A stretch of DNA of 15,654 nt from Verrucomicrobiota bacterium. Lineage in GTDB: Bacteria; Verrucomicrobiota; Verrucomicrobiia; Chthoniobacterales; UBA10450. Within the stretch, counting starts at the first letter, position 1. Each line of letters opens with the position of its first letter. The stretch spans positions 2,441-18,094 of the forward strand of contig QHPN01000135.1 in the NCBI GenBank assembly GCA_003219115.1. Reading direction: 5' to 3'. Both the position numbers and the translations under genes were made by a program. A model generated the notes under the pieces. It made no database searches, was not told where the DNA came from, and saw nothing but the letters and a program-made list of their open reading frames with translations. This document shows, one piece after another, positions 1 to 7,558 of this stretch.

Positions 1-3000
1 TCGATTTTAAGAGAAACTCCGTGGCCGTTGACTGCTGGCACAACGCATCATGCAAATCCTGACCCACCCGCGACCGCTCCCGTTCCGTCACCTCCAGTAT
101 TTCGCGCTCGAGCGTTTGTCGCCGCTTCATTTCATTGTGCAACTCAGTGTTGGTGGCGACGAGCTCCGCTGTCCGCTCCATCACCCGACGCTCCAACTCG
201 CCATGCGCTTGTTTTAATTTTTCCCCGACAACACGTTGCTCCGTGGCGTCGCGCGCGATTTTGGCAAATCCGCGCACGTTTTCTATTCCCTCCCCGTCGA
301 GCCGTCGCATCACGCTATCGACCCAAACGCGGGATCCATCTTTTTTACGATACCAGCAACTGTCGTTGGTGTACCCTTTCTGCAACGCGACGGTCATTTC
401 CTTTTCCGCCCGGCCCGCCGCGCGATCGTCCCGCGTGAAAATCAAATCTCCCCTCTTCCCAATCGCTTCCTCTGCGCTCCAGCCGAACATGCGCTGCGCT
501 CCTGCGCTCCAGTAACTAATGACGTTATCGGGCTCGAGCAGAAACATGGCATAGTCCTTTGCGCCCTCCACTAGCAGCCGGAAACGCTCGTCGCTCGCCC
601 GCAATGCTTCCTGCGCTTTCTGCCGGCTACTGATATCTCGTACCAACTCCGTGGCCCCGATCGTTTTGCCCGTCTCGTCTCTTACCAGCGAAAATGTGAT
701 TGAGACATTGACAGGCTCTCCGCTTTTCTTTACTCGCACCGTCTCGAGCGCTTTGCCTTCACCGCGGGCGATGGCCGACCTGATTTCGTTCAATTCAGCT
801 TCGTTGTTGGGCGGAGAAAGGAATTTGATGTCACGTCCGACTACTTCTGCTTCCTTGTAACCGAAGAGCCGTTCCGCTGCTTCGTTCCAGGTGACAACCT
901 TCCACAACTGGGAGCAACTGATAATGGCGTCGTGCGATGAAGCAACCAGCGCTGCCTGCCACCACAATTTTTCCTCCGACAACTTGCGCCGGGTGATGTC
1001 AACAAACGTCATCACTACGCCGTCGATCTTGTCTTCCAGCGTGCGATAGGGACCGATCCGCGCCAGGAACCAGGCGCCAGCCATGTTCTGGACCTCGCGC
1101 TCAATCGTGCCGAGGTTCCTCAGCACTTTCGCCGCGTCCTCGGGCAGCTGCTCATATTGCAACTTGCGTGTAATATCAGATAACGGCCGGCCTACGTCCG
1201 AAGGAATCAGATTAAAGACATCCTGTACTCGAGGAGTGAAACGTTTGACCGATAGCTGCCGGTCCAGAAAAATCGTCCCGATATCGGTCGCAGCCATCAG
1301 ATTCTGCAAGTCGCTATTGGCGCGGCTCAGTTCTTCGACATTGCTTTTCAGTTCCTGGTTAACTGTCATCAGTTCTTCATTGACCGATTGCAATTCTTCC
1401 TTGCCCGTCTCCAACTCTTCGCTGGCAGAGCGCAGCTCTTCGTTCATCGCCTGAAACTCTTCATTTGAAGCTTTCAGCTCCTCATTCGAGGTTTCGTACT
1501 GCTCGATACTTGTGTGTAATTGCGCTTTTACCTCCTGTAGCTCCGCCTCCAAATTTTGAGTGAGCGAATCATCACGATCGGCTGGCTGCGTTTCTGCCGG
1601 AATCGGTCCGCTCGTCTTCTCAAACATCACCACGGTAAATCCCTCCGCCGCATCCGATTCCCGCACTGGCCTAGCGTGCAGGTTCAGCAGTTCCGTTTTC
1701 CCGTCGAACTCCAGCGGAACATTGTGCACCGTCACATTCTCGTTTTGCTGGTGAGCCCGAAAAATCGCGGTGCGCAATTCGATCCGTATTTGCGGGTGAA
1801 TCAGTTTCAACAAATTGGCCGAGGGCTCGCCGCCGCTGAATTGCAGATAGCGCCCGGCGTGTTCCGACAGATGCACGATATCGTGCGCGGCATTAATCAC
1901 GACCGAGGGGGGACCATATTGCTCCAGGAGTTTCAGGTGTAGCTCGCCAAAGAGCAGCGCCCGGCGCTCTTCTCCGGCGGCGGAAGCCTCGGGTTTTGAA
2001 TCAGCCGCGGCGTCGATCTTTGCCGGATGCATCACTGGCAATAACGGTCTCGGTGGCAAAACCGCCGTGCGCGCCGCATGCCGCGGCATCCGTAACGGTA
2101 AATTCGGAGCCGTCCATCCCGGACGCGGCACCGATCGGCGTACATAAAGGCGACTCATTTTGTCGATCGGTGAGAAAAGTGCCTGCGCTTCTTCCACGCT
2201 TTCCGAGCCGCCGATAAAGAGCAATCCGCCGGGACGCAGCGCGAAATGGAAAATATCGAGGACGGATTGCTGCGCCTGGCGTTTCAAATAGATGAGCAGA
2301 TTCCGGCAGGAGATGAGATCAAGATGGGAAAAGGGCGGGTCTTTCAACACATCATGCGGCGCAAAAAGGACCAGCTCGCGGATTTCCTTTTTAATCCGGT
2401 AACGCCCCTGGTCACGAACAAAAAATCGGCGCAATCGTTCCTGCGAGACGTCGGCTTCAATGGTCATCGGATAAATTCCATCACGCGCATCATGCACCGC
2501 GTCCTCGTCGATATCGGTCGCAAAAATCTGAATCGCGGGCGGCGAATCAAGCCGTTCGGCTTGTTCGCAAAGAAGCATCGCGATCGAGTACGCTTCCTCG
2601 CCCGTGGCGCAGCCCGGCACCCACGCCCGCACTTGATCGCTGGCGCTCTTTCCGGTGAAGAGCTGCGGGATGTTTCCCTCCAGCGCCGCAAAGGCCGACT
2701 GGTCCCGGAAAAAATGCGTCACCCCGATGAGCATGTCGTGCAGCAGCGCTCGCGGTTCATCAGCGTGCGAACGCAAAAAAAACAGATACGACGGAATATC
2801 CTCCAGCGAGTTCACCTGCAAACGCCGCGCAATTCGGCGCAGCACCGTTGCCCGCTTGTAATGCGAAAAATCATGGCCGGTTTGCGTGGTCAAATAACTC
2901 AGCGTTTCCCGAAGGGCTGATTCATCATCCGGATCGTGCGTTTGACGCGCCGCAATTTTTCCGCCCAGCGCACGTTTCTCCTCGAGCGATTCTTCTTTTT

Positions 3001-3670
3001 CATCAGCCGGAGATACCGGCGGCAGTTGAATGCGCTGCTCGTTTTCGACAAACTCGAGCAGTTTCGGTGGCATCTGGTCAGCCCGCAGGACCCAATCCAC
3101 CATCCCGGTATCGATGGCTGCGCGCGGCATGATATCGTATTCCGCTTCGGACGGATCCTGCGCGATAGTCACGCCGCCTTGCGCCTTGATGTGCTTTAAT
3201 CCGATTACGCCGTCCGAATCGGTCCCCGAAAGCAAAACGCAAACCGCGCGCTGTCCATAAGCCTGCGCCAACGTGCGAAAAAAAAGATCAATTGCGATCC
3301 GTTTTCCCGGCGCTTGTTGCGGCTGCCTAAGACGCAGGGTGGTGTCTTCCATCGAAAGATGCTTGTTCGGTGGAATCACATAAACGCTATTAGGTTGCAC
3401 CTTTACCTCACCCTGCACCTGAACGACCGGCATCGAAGTCGTTGGTTGAATAACGGCGGCAAGATTACTCTCGTGCTCGGGCGACAAATGCATCACCACC
3501 ACGAAAGCCAGCCCGCTATCGGCCGGCATCTGTTCGAAAAACTGCCGCAACACCGCTATCCCGCCAGCTGACGCACCCAGACCCACAACTCCCTTCGGCG
3601 TATTCTTTCCGCCTTGCCTCCCCCTTGCAGCAGTCGCCTTCTTCGTGGGCGAATCAGCTTCAGCAGGCAT
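1..3670 (-). CDS. CheB-CheR-PAS fusion histidine kinase, 3' end outside window
   Basis: Giant chemotaxis-like signalling protein, 1223 residues visible and open at the left edge. The order is: CheB methylesterase (residues about 27-208) with the catalytic triad visible as Ser34 in GASAGG, His61 in MHLSPEH and Asp153 in GTDSDG; CheR methyltransferase (about 248-520) with SAM-binding PGCATGEEAYS and the DLISCRNLLIYL motif; a PAS-like region (about 575-680); a long Glu/Asn-rich coiled coil (about 700-790, repeated NEEL/SEEL units); three PAS regions (about 795-1140); then VTERERSRVGQDLHDALCQQ, the start of a HisKA_3 (NarL-type) dimerisation helix whose His is the likely phosphosite. The ATPase domain should lie beyond base 1. 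There is no CheY receiver ahead of CheB, as is usual in this fusion class. The ATG is preceded by AGAGGA about ten bases upstream. No frame break is seen. Partner receptors are absent from the window, so its input is unknown. Confidence 0.93.
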   Translation of the reverse strand, partial: MPAEADSPTKKATAARGRQGGKNTPKGVVGLGASAGGIAVLRQFFEQMPADSGLAFVVVMHLSPEHESNLAAVIQPTTSMPVVQVQGEVKVQPNSVYVIPPNKHLSMEDTTLRLRQPQQAPGKRIAIDLFFRTLAQAYGQRAVCVLLSGTDSDGVIGLKHIKAQGGVTIAQDPSEAEYDIMPRAAIDTGMVDWVLRADQMPPKLLEFVENEQRIQLPPVSPADEKEESLEEKRALGGKIAARQTHDPDDESALRETLSYLTTQTGHDFSHYKRATVLRRIARRLQVNSLEDIPSYLFFLRSHADEPRALLHDMLIGVTHFFRDQSAFAALEGNIPQLFTGKSASDQVRAWVPGCATGEEAYSIAMLLCEQAERLDSPPAIQIFATDIDEDAVHDARDGIYPMTIEADVSQERLRRFFVRDQGRYRIKKEIRELVLFAPHDVLKDPPFSHLDLISCRNLLIYLKRQAQQSVLDIFHFALRPGGLLFIGGSESVEEAQALFSPIDKMSRLYVRRSVPRPGWTAPNLPLRMPRHAARTAVLPPRPLLPVMHPAKIDAAADSKPEASAAGEERRALLFGELHLKLLEQYGPPSVVINAAHDIVHLSEHAGRYLQFSGGEPSANLLKLIHPQIRIELRTAIFRAHQQNENVTVHNVPLEFDGKTELLNLHARPVRESDAAEGFTVVMFEKTSGPIPAETQPADRDDSLTQNLEAELQEVKAQLHTSIEQYETSNEELKASNEEFQAMNEELRSASEELETGKEELQSVNEELMTVNQELKSNVEELSRANSDLQNLMAATDIGTIFLDRQLSVKRFTPRVQDVFNLIPSDVGRPLSDITRKLQYEQLPEDAAKVLRNLGTIEREVQNMAGAWFLARIGPYRTLEDKIDGVVMTFVDITRRKLSEEKLWWQAALVASSHDAIISCSQLWKVVTWNEAAERLFGYKEAEVVGRDIKFLSPPNNEAELNEIRSAIARGEGKALETVRVKKSGEPVNVSITFSLVRDETGKTIGATELVRDISSRQKAQEALRASDERFRLLVEGAKDYAMFLLEPDNVISYWSAGAQRMFGWSAEEAIGKRGDLIFTRDDRAAGRAEKEMTVALQKGYTNDSCWYRKKDGSRVWVDSVMRRLDGEGIENVRGFAKIARDATEQRVVGEKLKQAHGELERRVMERTAELVATNTELHNEMKRRQTLEREILEVTERERSRVGQDLHDALCQQSTATEFLLKS

Positions 3671-3698
3671 TTACCAAATTCCTCTAGTATGACTTAGT

Positions 3699-3728
3699 GT
3701 ACCAGCATGCGGCAAATGGCCGCGGTAC
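3699..3728. repeat. Bulged 10-bp hairpin, member of the GCGGC/GCCGC family
   Basis: The plus strand reads GTACC, AGCAT, GCGGC, AAATG, GCCGC, GGTAC. The two outer and two inner five-base blocks pair perfectly, giving a 10-bp stem with a five-base bulge and five-base loop. It lies 29-58 bases upstream of the CheB-CheR start codon, in the likely 5' leader or promoter. The inner part (ATGCGGC...GCCGC) matches the palindromes at 4194, 4331 and 4457. Confidence 0.6.
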
Positions 3729-3770
3729 GCAATGATCCTTTCTGATGACAACCTTATAAATACATAGAGG

Positions 3771-3788
3771 GGCGAGCTCCGGCGAGCC
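3771..3788 (+). repeat. Short hairpin with tandem GA/GA mismatch, copy 1
   Basis: Structure GGC-GA-GC-TCCG-GC-GA-GCC: two short helices separated by opposed GA dinucleotides, able to form tandem sheared G-A pairs in plus-strand RNA. A second copy with a different but still paired inner helix is at 11404-11422, and both are preceded by GG and followed by A. Function unknown. Confidence 0.45.
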
Positions 3789-3897
3789 AGCGGGTCATGA
3801 GCGTGGCAGGATCTCCTCCCTCCATTGCCTAAACCAGTGCCCCATATCTATGAGATCGCTTCTAGAATTCCGGCGCTTTAGAGTTCCAGCGTTTTTC

Positions 3898-4110
3898 TTA
3901 GCCGCCCCGCTCCATCTCGAACGTGACTTTCGCGTTAACGCGGTAGCTTGTGACTTTCTTTCCATCGACACTGGCGCTGAATTCCTTGATGTAAACGGAG
4001 CGGATATTGCGCAATGTCTTGGAGGCCTCCGCGACCACATTTTGCGACGCCTCCTCCCAACTTTTCGGCGATTCCGAAAGTATCTCGATCACTTTTACGA
4101 TTTTTGGCAT
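3898..4110 (-). CDS. Dodecin-family protein without the classical flavin-stacking residues
   Basis: A 70-residue protein beginning MPKIVKVIEIL, followed by SPKSWEEASQNVVAEASKTL and ending KVTFEMERGG. This is the beta-alpha-beta-beta fold and full length of dodecins, small proteins that assemble into hollow dodecamers and usually store riboflavin or FMN. The ATG at 4110 is chosen over the upstream in-frame start at 4164 because the family begins at MPKIVKV and GGAAAGGAAA sits about nine bases before it. In classical dodecins a Trp stacks on the isoalloxazine ring and a Gln contacts it. Here the corresponding places read IRS-VYI (Ser for Trp) and SYR-VNA (Arg for Gln), a pattern resembling, from memory, the mycobacterial calcium dodecin Rv0379. 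Family call is firm; ligand is open. It may share a transcript with the kinase downstream, 227 bases away. Confidence 0.92.
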   Translation of the reverse strand: MPKIVKVIEILSESPKSWEEASQNVVAEASKTLRNIRSVYIKEFSASVDGKKVTSYRVNAKVTFEMERGG

Positions 4111-4193
4111 GAGCTTGATTTCCTTTCCCTTCCGTTTCGCGCTGGATCGAGAATCTGGCCGCAAGGTTGGCCGCCGTGGTGGATGTTAAACAC

Positions 4194-4210
4194 ATGCGGC
4201 TCTGCCGCAT
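4194..4210. repeat. ATGCGGC-NNN-GCCGCAT palindrome, copy A
   Basis: ATGCGGC TCT GCCGCAT, a perfect 7-bp inverted repeat with a three-base loop. It is followed after a few bases by CTAACGTCGAG; copy B is followed by CTTAACATCGAG, so the repeated unit probably extends beyond the hairpin. Confidence 0.6.
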
Positions 4211-4330
4211 AAACTAACGTCGAGGTCCAAGCCGCATGGCCGTGGGTAATTGATCGGGTGAGTCAACTGCATCCGTAGATTGCTGAAGCTGGCGCCCTCC
4301 CGCGGTTGCAGGCGGCCATGCTAACAATTA

Positions 4331-4350
4331 ATGTGGCGGCTTCGCCGCAT
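4331..4350. repeat. GCGGC/GCCGC palindrome, copy B
   Basis: ATGTGGCGGC TTC GCCGCAT: 5-bp GCGGC/GCCGC core with a three-base loop. Copy C, read on the opposite strand, has the same TGTGGCGGC...GCCGCAT arrangement, so B and C are inverted copies of one element. Confidence 0.6.
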
Positions 4351-4361
4351 ATGCTCTTAAC

Positions 4362-4383
4362 ATCGAGCAAGGGACTGCTCGAT
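4362..4383. repeat. Perfect 8-bp hairpin ATCGAGCA/TGCTCGAT
   Basis: Eight paired bases with a six-base loop (AGGGAC). The nine bases CATCGAGCA at 4361-4369 recur at 13807-13815, where they also form one arm of an inverted repeat. No T-run follows on either strand, so an intrinsic terminator is unlikely. Confidence 0.5.
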
Positions 4384-4448
4384 CCACCGACGCGCGCAAA
4401 CATCGCGCAGGCCCAGGGTGGATCGGCCGATCCGCCGGGCAAATGCCG

Positions 4449-4476
4449 AAAAATAAATGCGGCTGTGCCGCCACAC
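4449..4476 (-). terminator. Probable intrinsic terminator of the hybrid kinase gene (palindrome copy C)
   Basis: On the minus strand the kinase stop codon (4477-4479) is followed at once by GTGTGGCGGC ACA GCCGC and then ATTTATTTTT. The GC-rich 5-bp stem followed by a T-rich tract fits a rho-independent terminator. The stem is also the third member of the spacer palindrome family. Confidence 0.5.
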
Positions 4477-6042
4477 TTACGCTGCCGCGGTTATCTGCAG
4501 AATTGTTTCCTGCAATTTCTGCACATCAATCGGCTTGGTGAGATGAGCAGAGAAGCCGGCGCGGCTGCTTCGCTCCAAATCTTCCTCCATCCCATAACCG
4601 CTGATGGCGATTCCCTTGGCATCGCTGATCTTTGACAACTCCTTCATGACCTCAAAGCCGTTGCCATCCGGCAGACCAAGATCGCTAACGAGGAGATCAA
4701 GCGGAGTCGTGCGCAACACATCCAGCGCCTGACGCACCGTAGACGCAGTCACGACCTCATGACCGTTACGCTTTAGCAATTTGCTCATCACCGTGGCCGT
4801 ATTCTCGTGGTCCTCAACGATCAGAATATTCAGTTTGCGCGACGAAACCGCCGCCGGTTTCGGCTCCGTCGGAATCAGAATTCCCTGCACCGGTGCGGTC
4901 TTTAATTCTACGGTGAAAACCGCGCCCTGCCCGTTCGGTTTGTTGGCCGCCTTAATCTTTCCCTGATGCATTTCCAAGACTGCCTTGCATATGGCCAGGC
5001 CAAGGCCCAGGCCTTCACCGCTTCTCGTTCCTTGCTCGAAGGCGGTAAACAATTTCGGCATCAAGTTGTCATCAATGCCGCAGCCGCTGTCGCTAATTTC
5101 AAAAACCACCCGATTCGGCGCCGAATCGTAGGAGCGCACTACGACCTCACCATTCGGCGGCGTGAATTTGTAAGCGTTCTTTAGCAGGTTCCAAAAGACC
5201 TGTTCCATCCGCGTGGGATCAGCCATGATCTGATGATTGCTGGCTCTGAGATCGACCGAGAGCTTCAAATTCTTTGTACAAAGCTGACTCCGGACAATTT
5301 CCAGCGCGTGATTGAGCAAGGCATCGGCGCGACACGGCTGAAGTTTGATTTGAACTTTGCCGCGCGCGATGCGGGTGAGATCCAGCAAATCATCAATCAG
5401 CCGCGCTTCCATCTCGATGTTGCGGCAAATCATTTGCAAGCCCTGCTTCATTTCAGGATCGATGTTCGTGTCTTCCAATGCCGAGCATGCCCACATCAAG
5501 ACCGGGTGTAATGGCGTGCGCAGTTCATGGCTGAGCGCAGCTAAGAAGCGGTCCTTGGCCTGGCTCGCTGTCACGGCCGCTTCTTTTTGCCGACGTAGCT
5601 CTTCTTCCGTACGCTCGCGCTCGAGATAAAGTCCAACCTGAACTCCCAAAGCACCGGCAAGGCGCAGAAGATCGTCATCCGGCGGTGTCAATTCGTCGCT
5701 GTAAAGCTCAATCACGCCGTTGATTCCGGTCGAGCCGGTCAATGGGAAAACAAAGGCAGCATACAATCCGCTCATTCGCGCAAAGAGCGCCCGCGGGAAA
5801 TTGGTCTCGCTTTCAAGATTGGGCAGCCACATCGGGGCGCGTGCCACCAATACTCGCCCCGGCAAACCCTCACCGCTGGAGAACACGCGACGCCTGGTTT
5901 CCAATTCGAACTGATCGATGTCGCGTTCCGCCGACGCCCAGGTTGAATGGCAGGTAAGCTTTCCGTTTTTATTCAAGACCCAGAGAGCCGCGAACAGCCA
6001 ACGACCGCTGCGTGCAATCGTACTCAGAATTTTTGGTCGCAT
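4477..6042 (-). CDS. Hybrid histidine kinase, GAF-HisKA-HATPase-REC
   Basis: A 521-residue soluble sensor kinase with a C-terminal receiver. GAF domain at about 4-140 (WLFAALWVLN, GEGLPGRV, FPLTG, GVIELYS); linker helix; HisKA with phospho-acceptor His172 in SHELRTPLHP; HATPase_c with N box Asn289 (NLLKNAYKF), G1 DSGCGI (318-323) and G2 GEGLGLGLA (343-350); receiver about 404-520 with acidic pair Glu410/Asp411, phospho-acceptor Asp454 in SDLGLPDG and Lys503 in LTKPID. All catalytic residues are present. The ATG lies inside the upstream gene (19-base overlap, -1 frame), and the GAF begins within about ten residues of that start, where homologues normally continue straight from a PAS domain. 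So this and 6024-6935 were probably one protein. No output domain is attached; phosphate may pass to another regulator. Confidence 0.93.
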   Translation of the reverse strand: MRPKILSTIARSGRWLFAALWVLNKNGKLTCHSTWASAERDIDQFELETRRRVFSSGEGLPGRVLVARAPMWLPNLESETNFPRALFARMSGLYAAFVFPLTGSTGINGVIELYSDELTPPDDDLLRLAGALGVQVGLYLERERTEEELRRQKEAAVTASQAKDRFLAALSHELRTPLHPVLMWACSALEDTNIDPEMKQGLQMICRNIEMEARLIDDLLDLTRIARGKVQIKLQPCRADALLNHALEIVRSQLCTKNLKLSVDLRASNHQIMADPTRMEQVFWNLLKNAYKFTPPNGEVVVRSYDSAPNRVVFEISDSGCGIDDNLMPKLFTAFEQGTRSGEGLGLGLAICKAVLEMHQGKIKAANKPNGQGAVFTVELKTAPVQGILIPTEPKPAAVSSRKLNILIVEDHENTATVMSKLLKRNGHEVVTASTVRQALDVLRTTPLDLLVSDLGLPDGNGFEVMKELSKISDAKGIAISGYGMEEDLERSSRAGFSAHLTKPIDVQKLQETILQITAAA

Positions 6043-6935
6043 TTCGATTCTGAAATCAACGACGCGATGGCGTATTGTGCCGCACGGCGGGCCTCGCTCC
6101 GCACTCGTTCAGTGATGTCGCGCACATAAGCGGTGAAAACGGGCCTGTCATTCACCCGGTATGGCGTAATGGACAGCTCGACATCCAATCTGGTCCCGTC
6201 TGCACGTAACGCGGGCAGCTCGATTCGCCTGCCCAGGATCGGCCCTTCGCCGGTCGCCCGATAATGTCCCAGCCCAGCCAGATGTCGTGCGCGCAATTCC
6301 GGCGGAATGATCAGGTCGACCAATTCCCTGCCGACAGCTCGTTCGCGCGGATAACCGAAAAGGCGCTCCGCTGCGATATTCCATTCACGCACGCGGCCGT
6401 CGTCGCCGATGACGATGATGCAATCGAGTGCGGAATCGAGGATTGCCTGGCTGTTTTGTTCGCTGGCGGCGAGGTCGTTCTCCTTTTCGCCTGCGAACTG
6501 CTGGACTGTTGCGGTAACGAGATCGTCGAAGAACGCATGAACGAGCGTCTCGGCTTCAGTCCGCGCCGAGGCATCGAATTCCTCGACATCGCGAGCGAAA
6601 CTGTGAAGGCAATTACCTGCAATTATCTGCCGCACACATCCCAATTCGCGAACGATCTCCTCGACCTTGTATCCCGATTGCCAACGATGCTCCGCCTGCG
6701 CGTCGCCCTGTCGCTTGTTTTCGGTTCGGCGCGTCTTTCCTTCTTTTTCGAATCGCTTGGCCAGGTTTTGGCAGAGCGCCGGGAGATAATCAGCAAACTG
6801 CTGCCGCGCCGTATTTCCGGAAATGGTCAGCTCGGGTTGCCCCCCGCTGGCCTTGCTCCATTGCTCAACCACCCACTTCGAACGATTGGAGAGAAAACGG
6901 CCAAATTGCACTAATGGATTCACGGCGGAACGCAA
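6024..6935 (-). CDS. RsbRD-N / PAS sensor module, likely N-terminal half of a split hybrid kinase
   Basis: A 303-residue protein. Residues about 15-145 are helical and resemble the RsbRD N-terminal domain, with RWQSGYKVEEIVRELGCVRQII in the RW-x-G-ELV-E-LR pattern. Residues about 160-277 are a PAS fold (ILDSALDCIIVIGDDGRVREWNIAAERLFGY, then VELSITPYR and DITERVRSEA). The tail RRAAQYAIASLISES is the linker that in related kinases leads directly into a GAF domain, but the frame stops a few residues later. The GAF-kinase gene begins at 6042 in the -1 frame. A one-base slip at the AAAAA run (6028-6032) would join the two as SESKCDQ-KILSTIA. The start is TTG at 6935; GTG at 6923 is possible, and neither has a strong ribosome site. 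Alone it has no kinase domain. Confidence 0.8.
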   Translation of the reverse strand: MRSAVNPLVQFGRFLSNRSKWVVEQWSKASGGQPELTISGNTARQQFADYLPALCQNLAKRFEKEGKTRRTENKRQGDAQAEHRWQSGYKVEEIVRELGCVRQIIAGNCLHSFARDVEEFDASARTEAETLVHAFFDDLVTATVQQFAGEKENDLAASEQNSQAILDSALDCIIVIGDDGRVREWNIAAERLFGYPRERAVGRELVDLIIPPELRARHLAGLGHYRATGEGPILGRRIELPALRADGTRLDVELSITPYRVNDRPVFTAYVRDITERVRSEARRAAQYAIASLISESKCDQKF

Positions 6936-7195
6936 CTTTCAGTATTCGATTCAAGAATGGTCGAGCAGGTACCATGCTATTTGCCGGCGAAACACGACGG
7001 TCGGCGCGGCGGCGTTTTGCCCAATGGCCAAGAACAGTTGCCTTTGCCAGAAAATGAGCGAAACTGTCAGCCTATTGGATTAAATCTGTTTGTTCTTTGC
7101 GTGGTAGATCGTCAGGTGAGCGTGTCTCATTGGTGATTTGAAACCCGATTCCCGGGAACGGCTCTGTAGCTCGCAAGTTTGCTCCAAAAATCACA
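6936..7195. other. Divergent promoter region between kinase and RRM genes
   Basis: A 260-base spacer that must hold promoters for the leftward PAS/kinase genes and the rightward RRM gene. The only clear structure is the perfect 10-base palindrome TTCCCGGGAA at 7149-7158, starting 47 bases before the RRM start codon; it could be an operator or chance. No convincing -35/-10 pair was recognised, and the RRM ATG has no Shine-Dalgarno sequence. Confidence 0.45.
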
Positions 7196-7498
7196 ATGAA
7201 ACTGTACGTAGGTAATCTCTCCTTTGAGACCACTGAAAACGATCTTCAGGATCTTTTCGAACAACATGGCCAAGTCGGCGAAGTAGCGCTGATGATGGAT
7301 CGCATGACCGGCAAATCGCGCGGCTTTGCGTTCATCACCATGAATGAAAAAGCCGAAGCGGAAGCTGCAATCAGCGCGCTTAACGGCAAGGAACTAAACG
7401 GCCGCCCCCTGAGTGTGAGCGAAGCGCGTCCGCGCGAAGAGCGTCCTCGCCCATACGGCGGCGGCGGCAAACGTTCCTTCGCCGGCAATCGTCGGTAG
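7196..7498 (+). CDS. RRM-domain RNA-binding protein
   Basis: A 100-residue protein that is one RNA recognition motif plus a short tail. RNP2 is LYVGNL at 3-8 and RNP1 is the aromatic octamer region SRGFAFITM near 41-49; the beta-alpha-beta repeat ends at LNGRPLSVSEARP. The basic Gly/Arg tail (RPRPYGGGGKRSFAGNRR) resembles the glycine-rich tails of cyanobacterial Rbp proteins, which bind single-stranded RNA and are often cold-induced. It should act in the cytoplasm on mRNA structure or stability. The gene heads a same-strand run with infA 60 bases downstream, linked by a hairpin. The ATG lacks a Shine-Dalgarno sequence (preceding bases CCAAAAATCACA). Family assignment is firm; RNA targets cannot be read from sequence. 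Confidence 0.95.
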   Translation: MKLYVGNLSFETTENDLQDLFEQHGQVGEVALMMDRMTGKSRGFAFITMNEKAEAEAAISALNGKELNGRPLSVSEARPREERPRPYGGGGKRSFAGNRR

Positions 7499-7515
7499 AT
7501 CCGAAATCGATTGTT

Positions 7516-7550
7516 GCAAGCCGGCTTCGAGAATTTCGGAGCCGGCTTGC
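7516..7550 (+). promoter_or_regulatory. Long hairpin between RRM gene and infA
   Basis: GCAAGCCGGCT pairs perfectly with AGCCGGCTTGC, and the stem extends through a U-G wobble and three more pairs, giving about 15 bp around a GAATT loop. It starts 17 bases after the RRM stop and ends eight bases before the infA ATG. No T-run follows, so it is not a standard terminator. Its place suggests an mRNA processing or stability element, or control of infA translation, which has no visible Shine-Dalgarno sequence. Confidence 0.6.
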
Positions 7551-7558
7551 TCTCGATC

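Larger units (their letters stand above)
3671..3897. other. Spacer with two hairpins between dodecin and CheB-CheR kinase
   Basis: Non-coding spacer that should carry the promoter of the CheB-CheR kinase on the minus strand. It holds a bulged hairpin at 3699-3728 and a GA-mismatch hairpin at 3771-3788, both listed separately. No convincing -35/-10 pair and no strong terminator for the dodecin gene could be picked out. Short open frames on both strands here show no recognisable protein features. Confidence 0.6.
4111..4476. other. Repeat-rich 366-base spacer
   Basis: Non-coding spacer between the hybrid kinase and dodecin genes. It contains three GCGGC/GCCGC palindromes (4194-4210, 4331-4350, 4457-4476), a perfect 8-bp hairpin at 4362-4383 (ATCGAGCA...TGCTCGAT), the inverted pair GATCCACC / GGTGGATC (4381-4388 and 4417-4424) and the perfect 12-base palindrome GATCGGCCGATC (4421-4432). 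The dodecin promoter should lie near its right of 4110, but no clear elements were recognised. Open frames here lack protein-like composition. Confidence 0.6.

Noticed and set aside
1..3670. Many plus-strand open frames across the large kinase
   Set aside because: They are antisense to a continuous 1223-residue protein with catalytic motifs and show biased, low-information composition.
4194..4476. CRISPR array
   Set aside because: The repeats are short palindromes with irregular spacing and orientation, with no conserved direct repeat or spacer units.
6020..6050. Programmed -1 slippery heptamer at the AAAAA run
   Set aside because: The sequence in frame (GAC CAA AAA TTC) does not fit X-XXY-YYZ, and no stem or pseudoknot was identified downstream.
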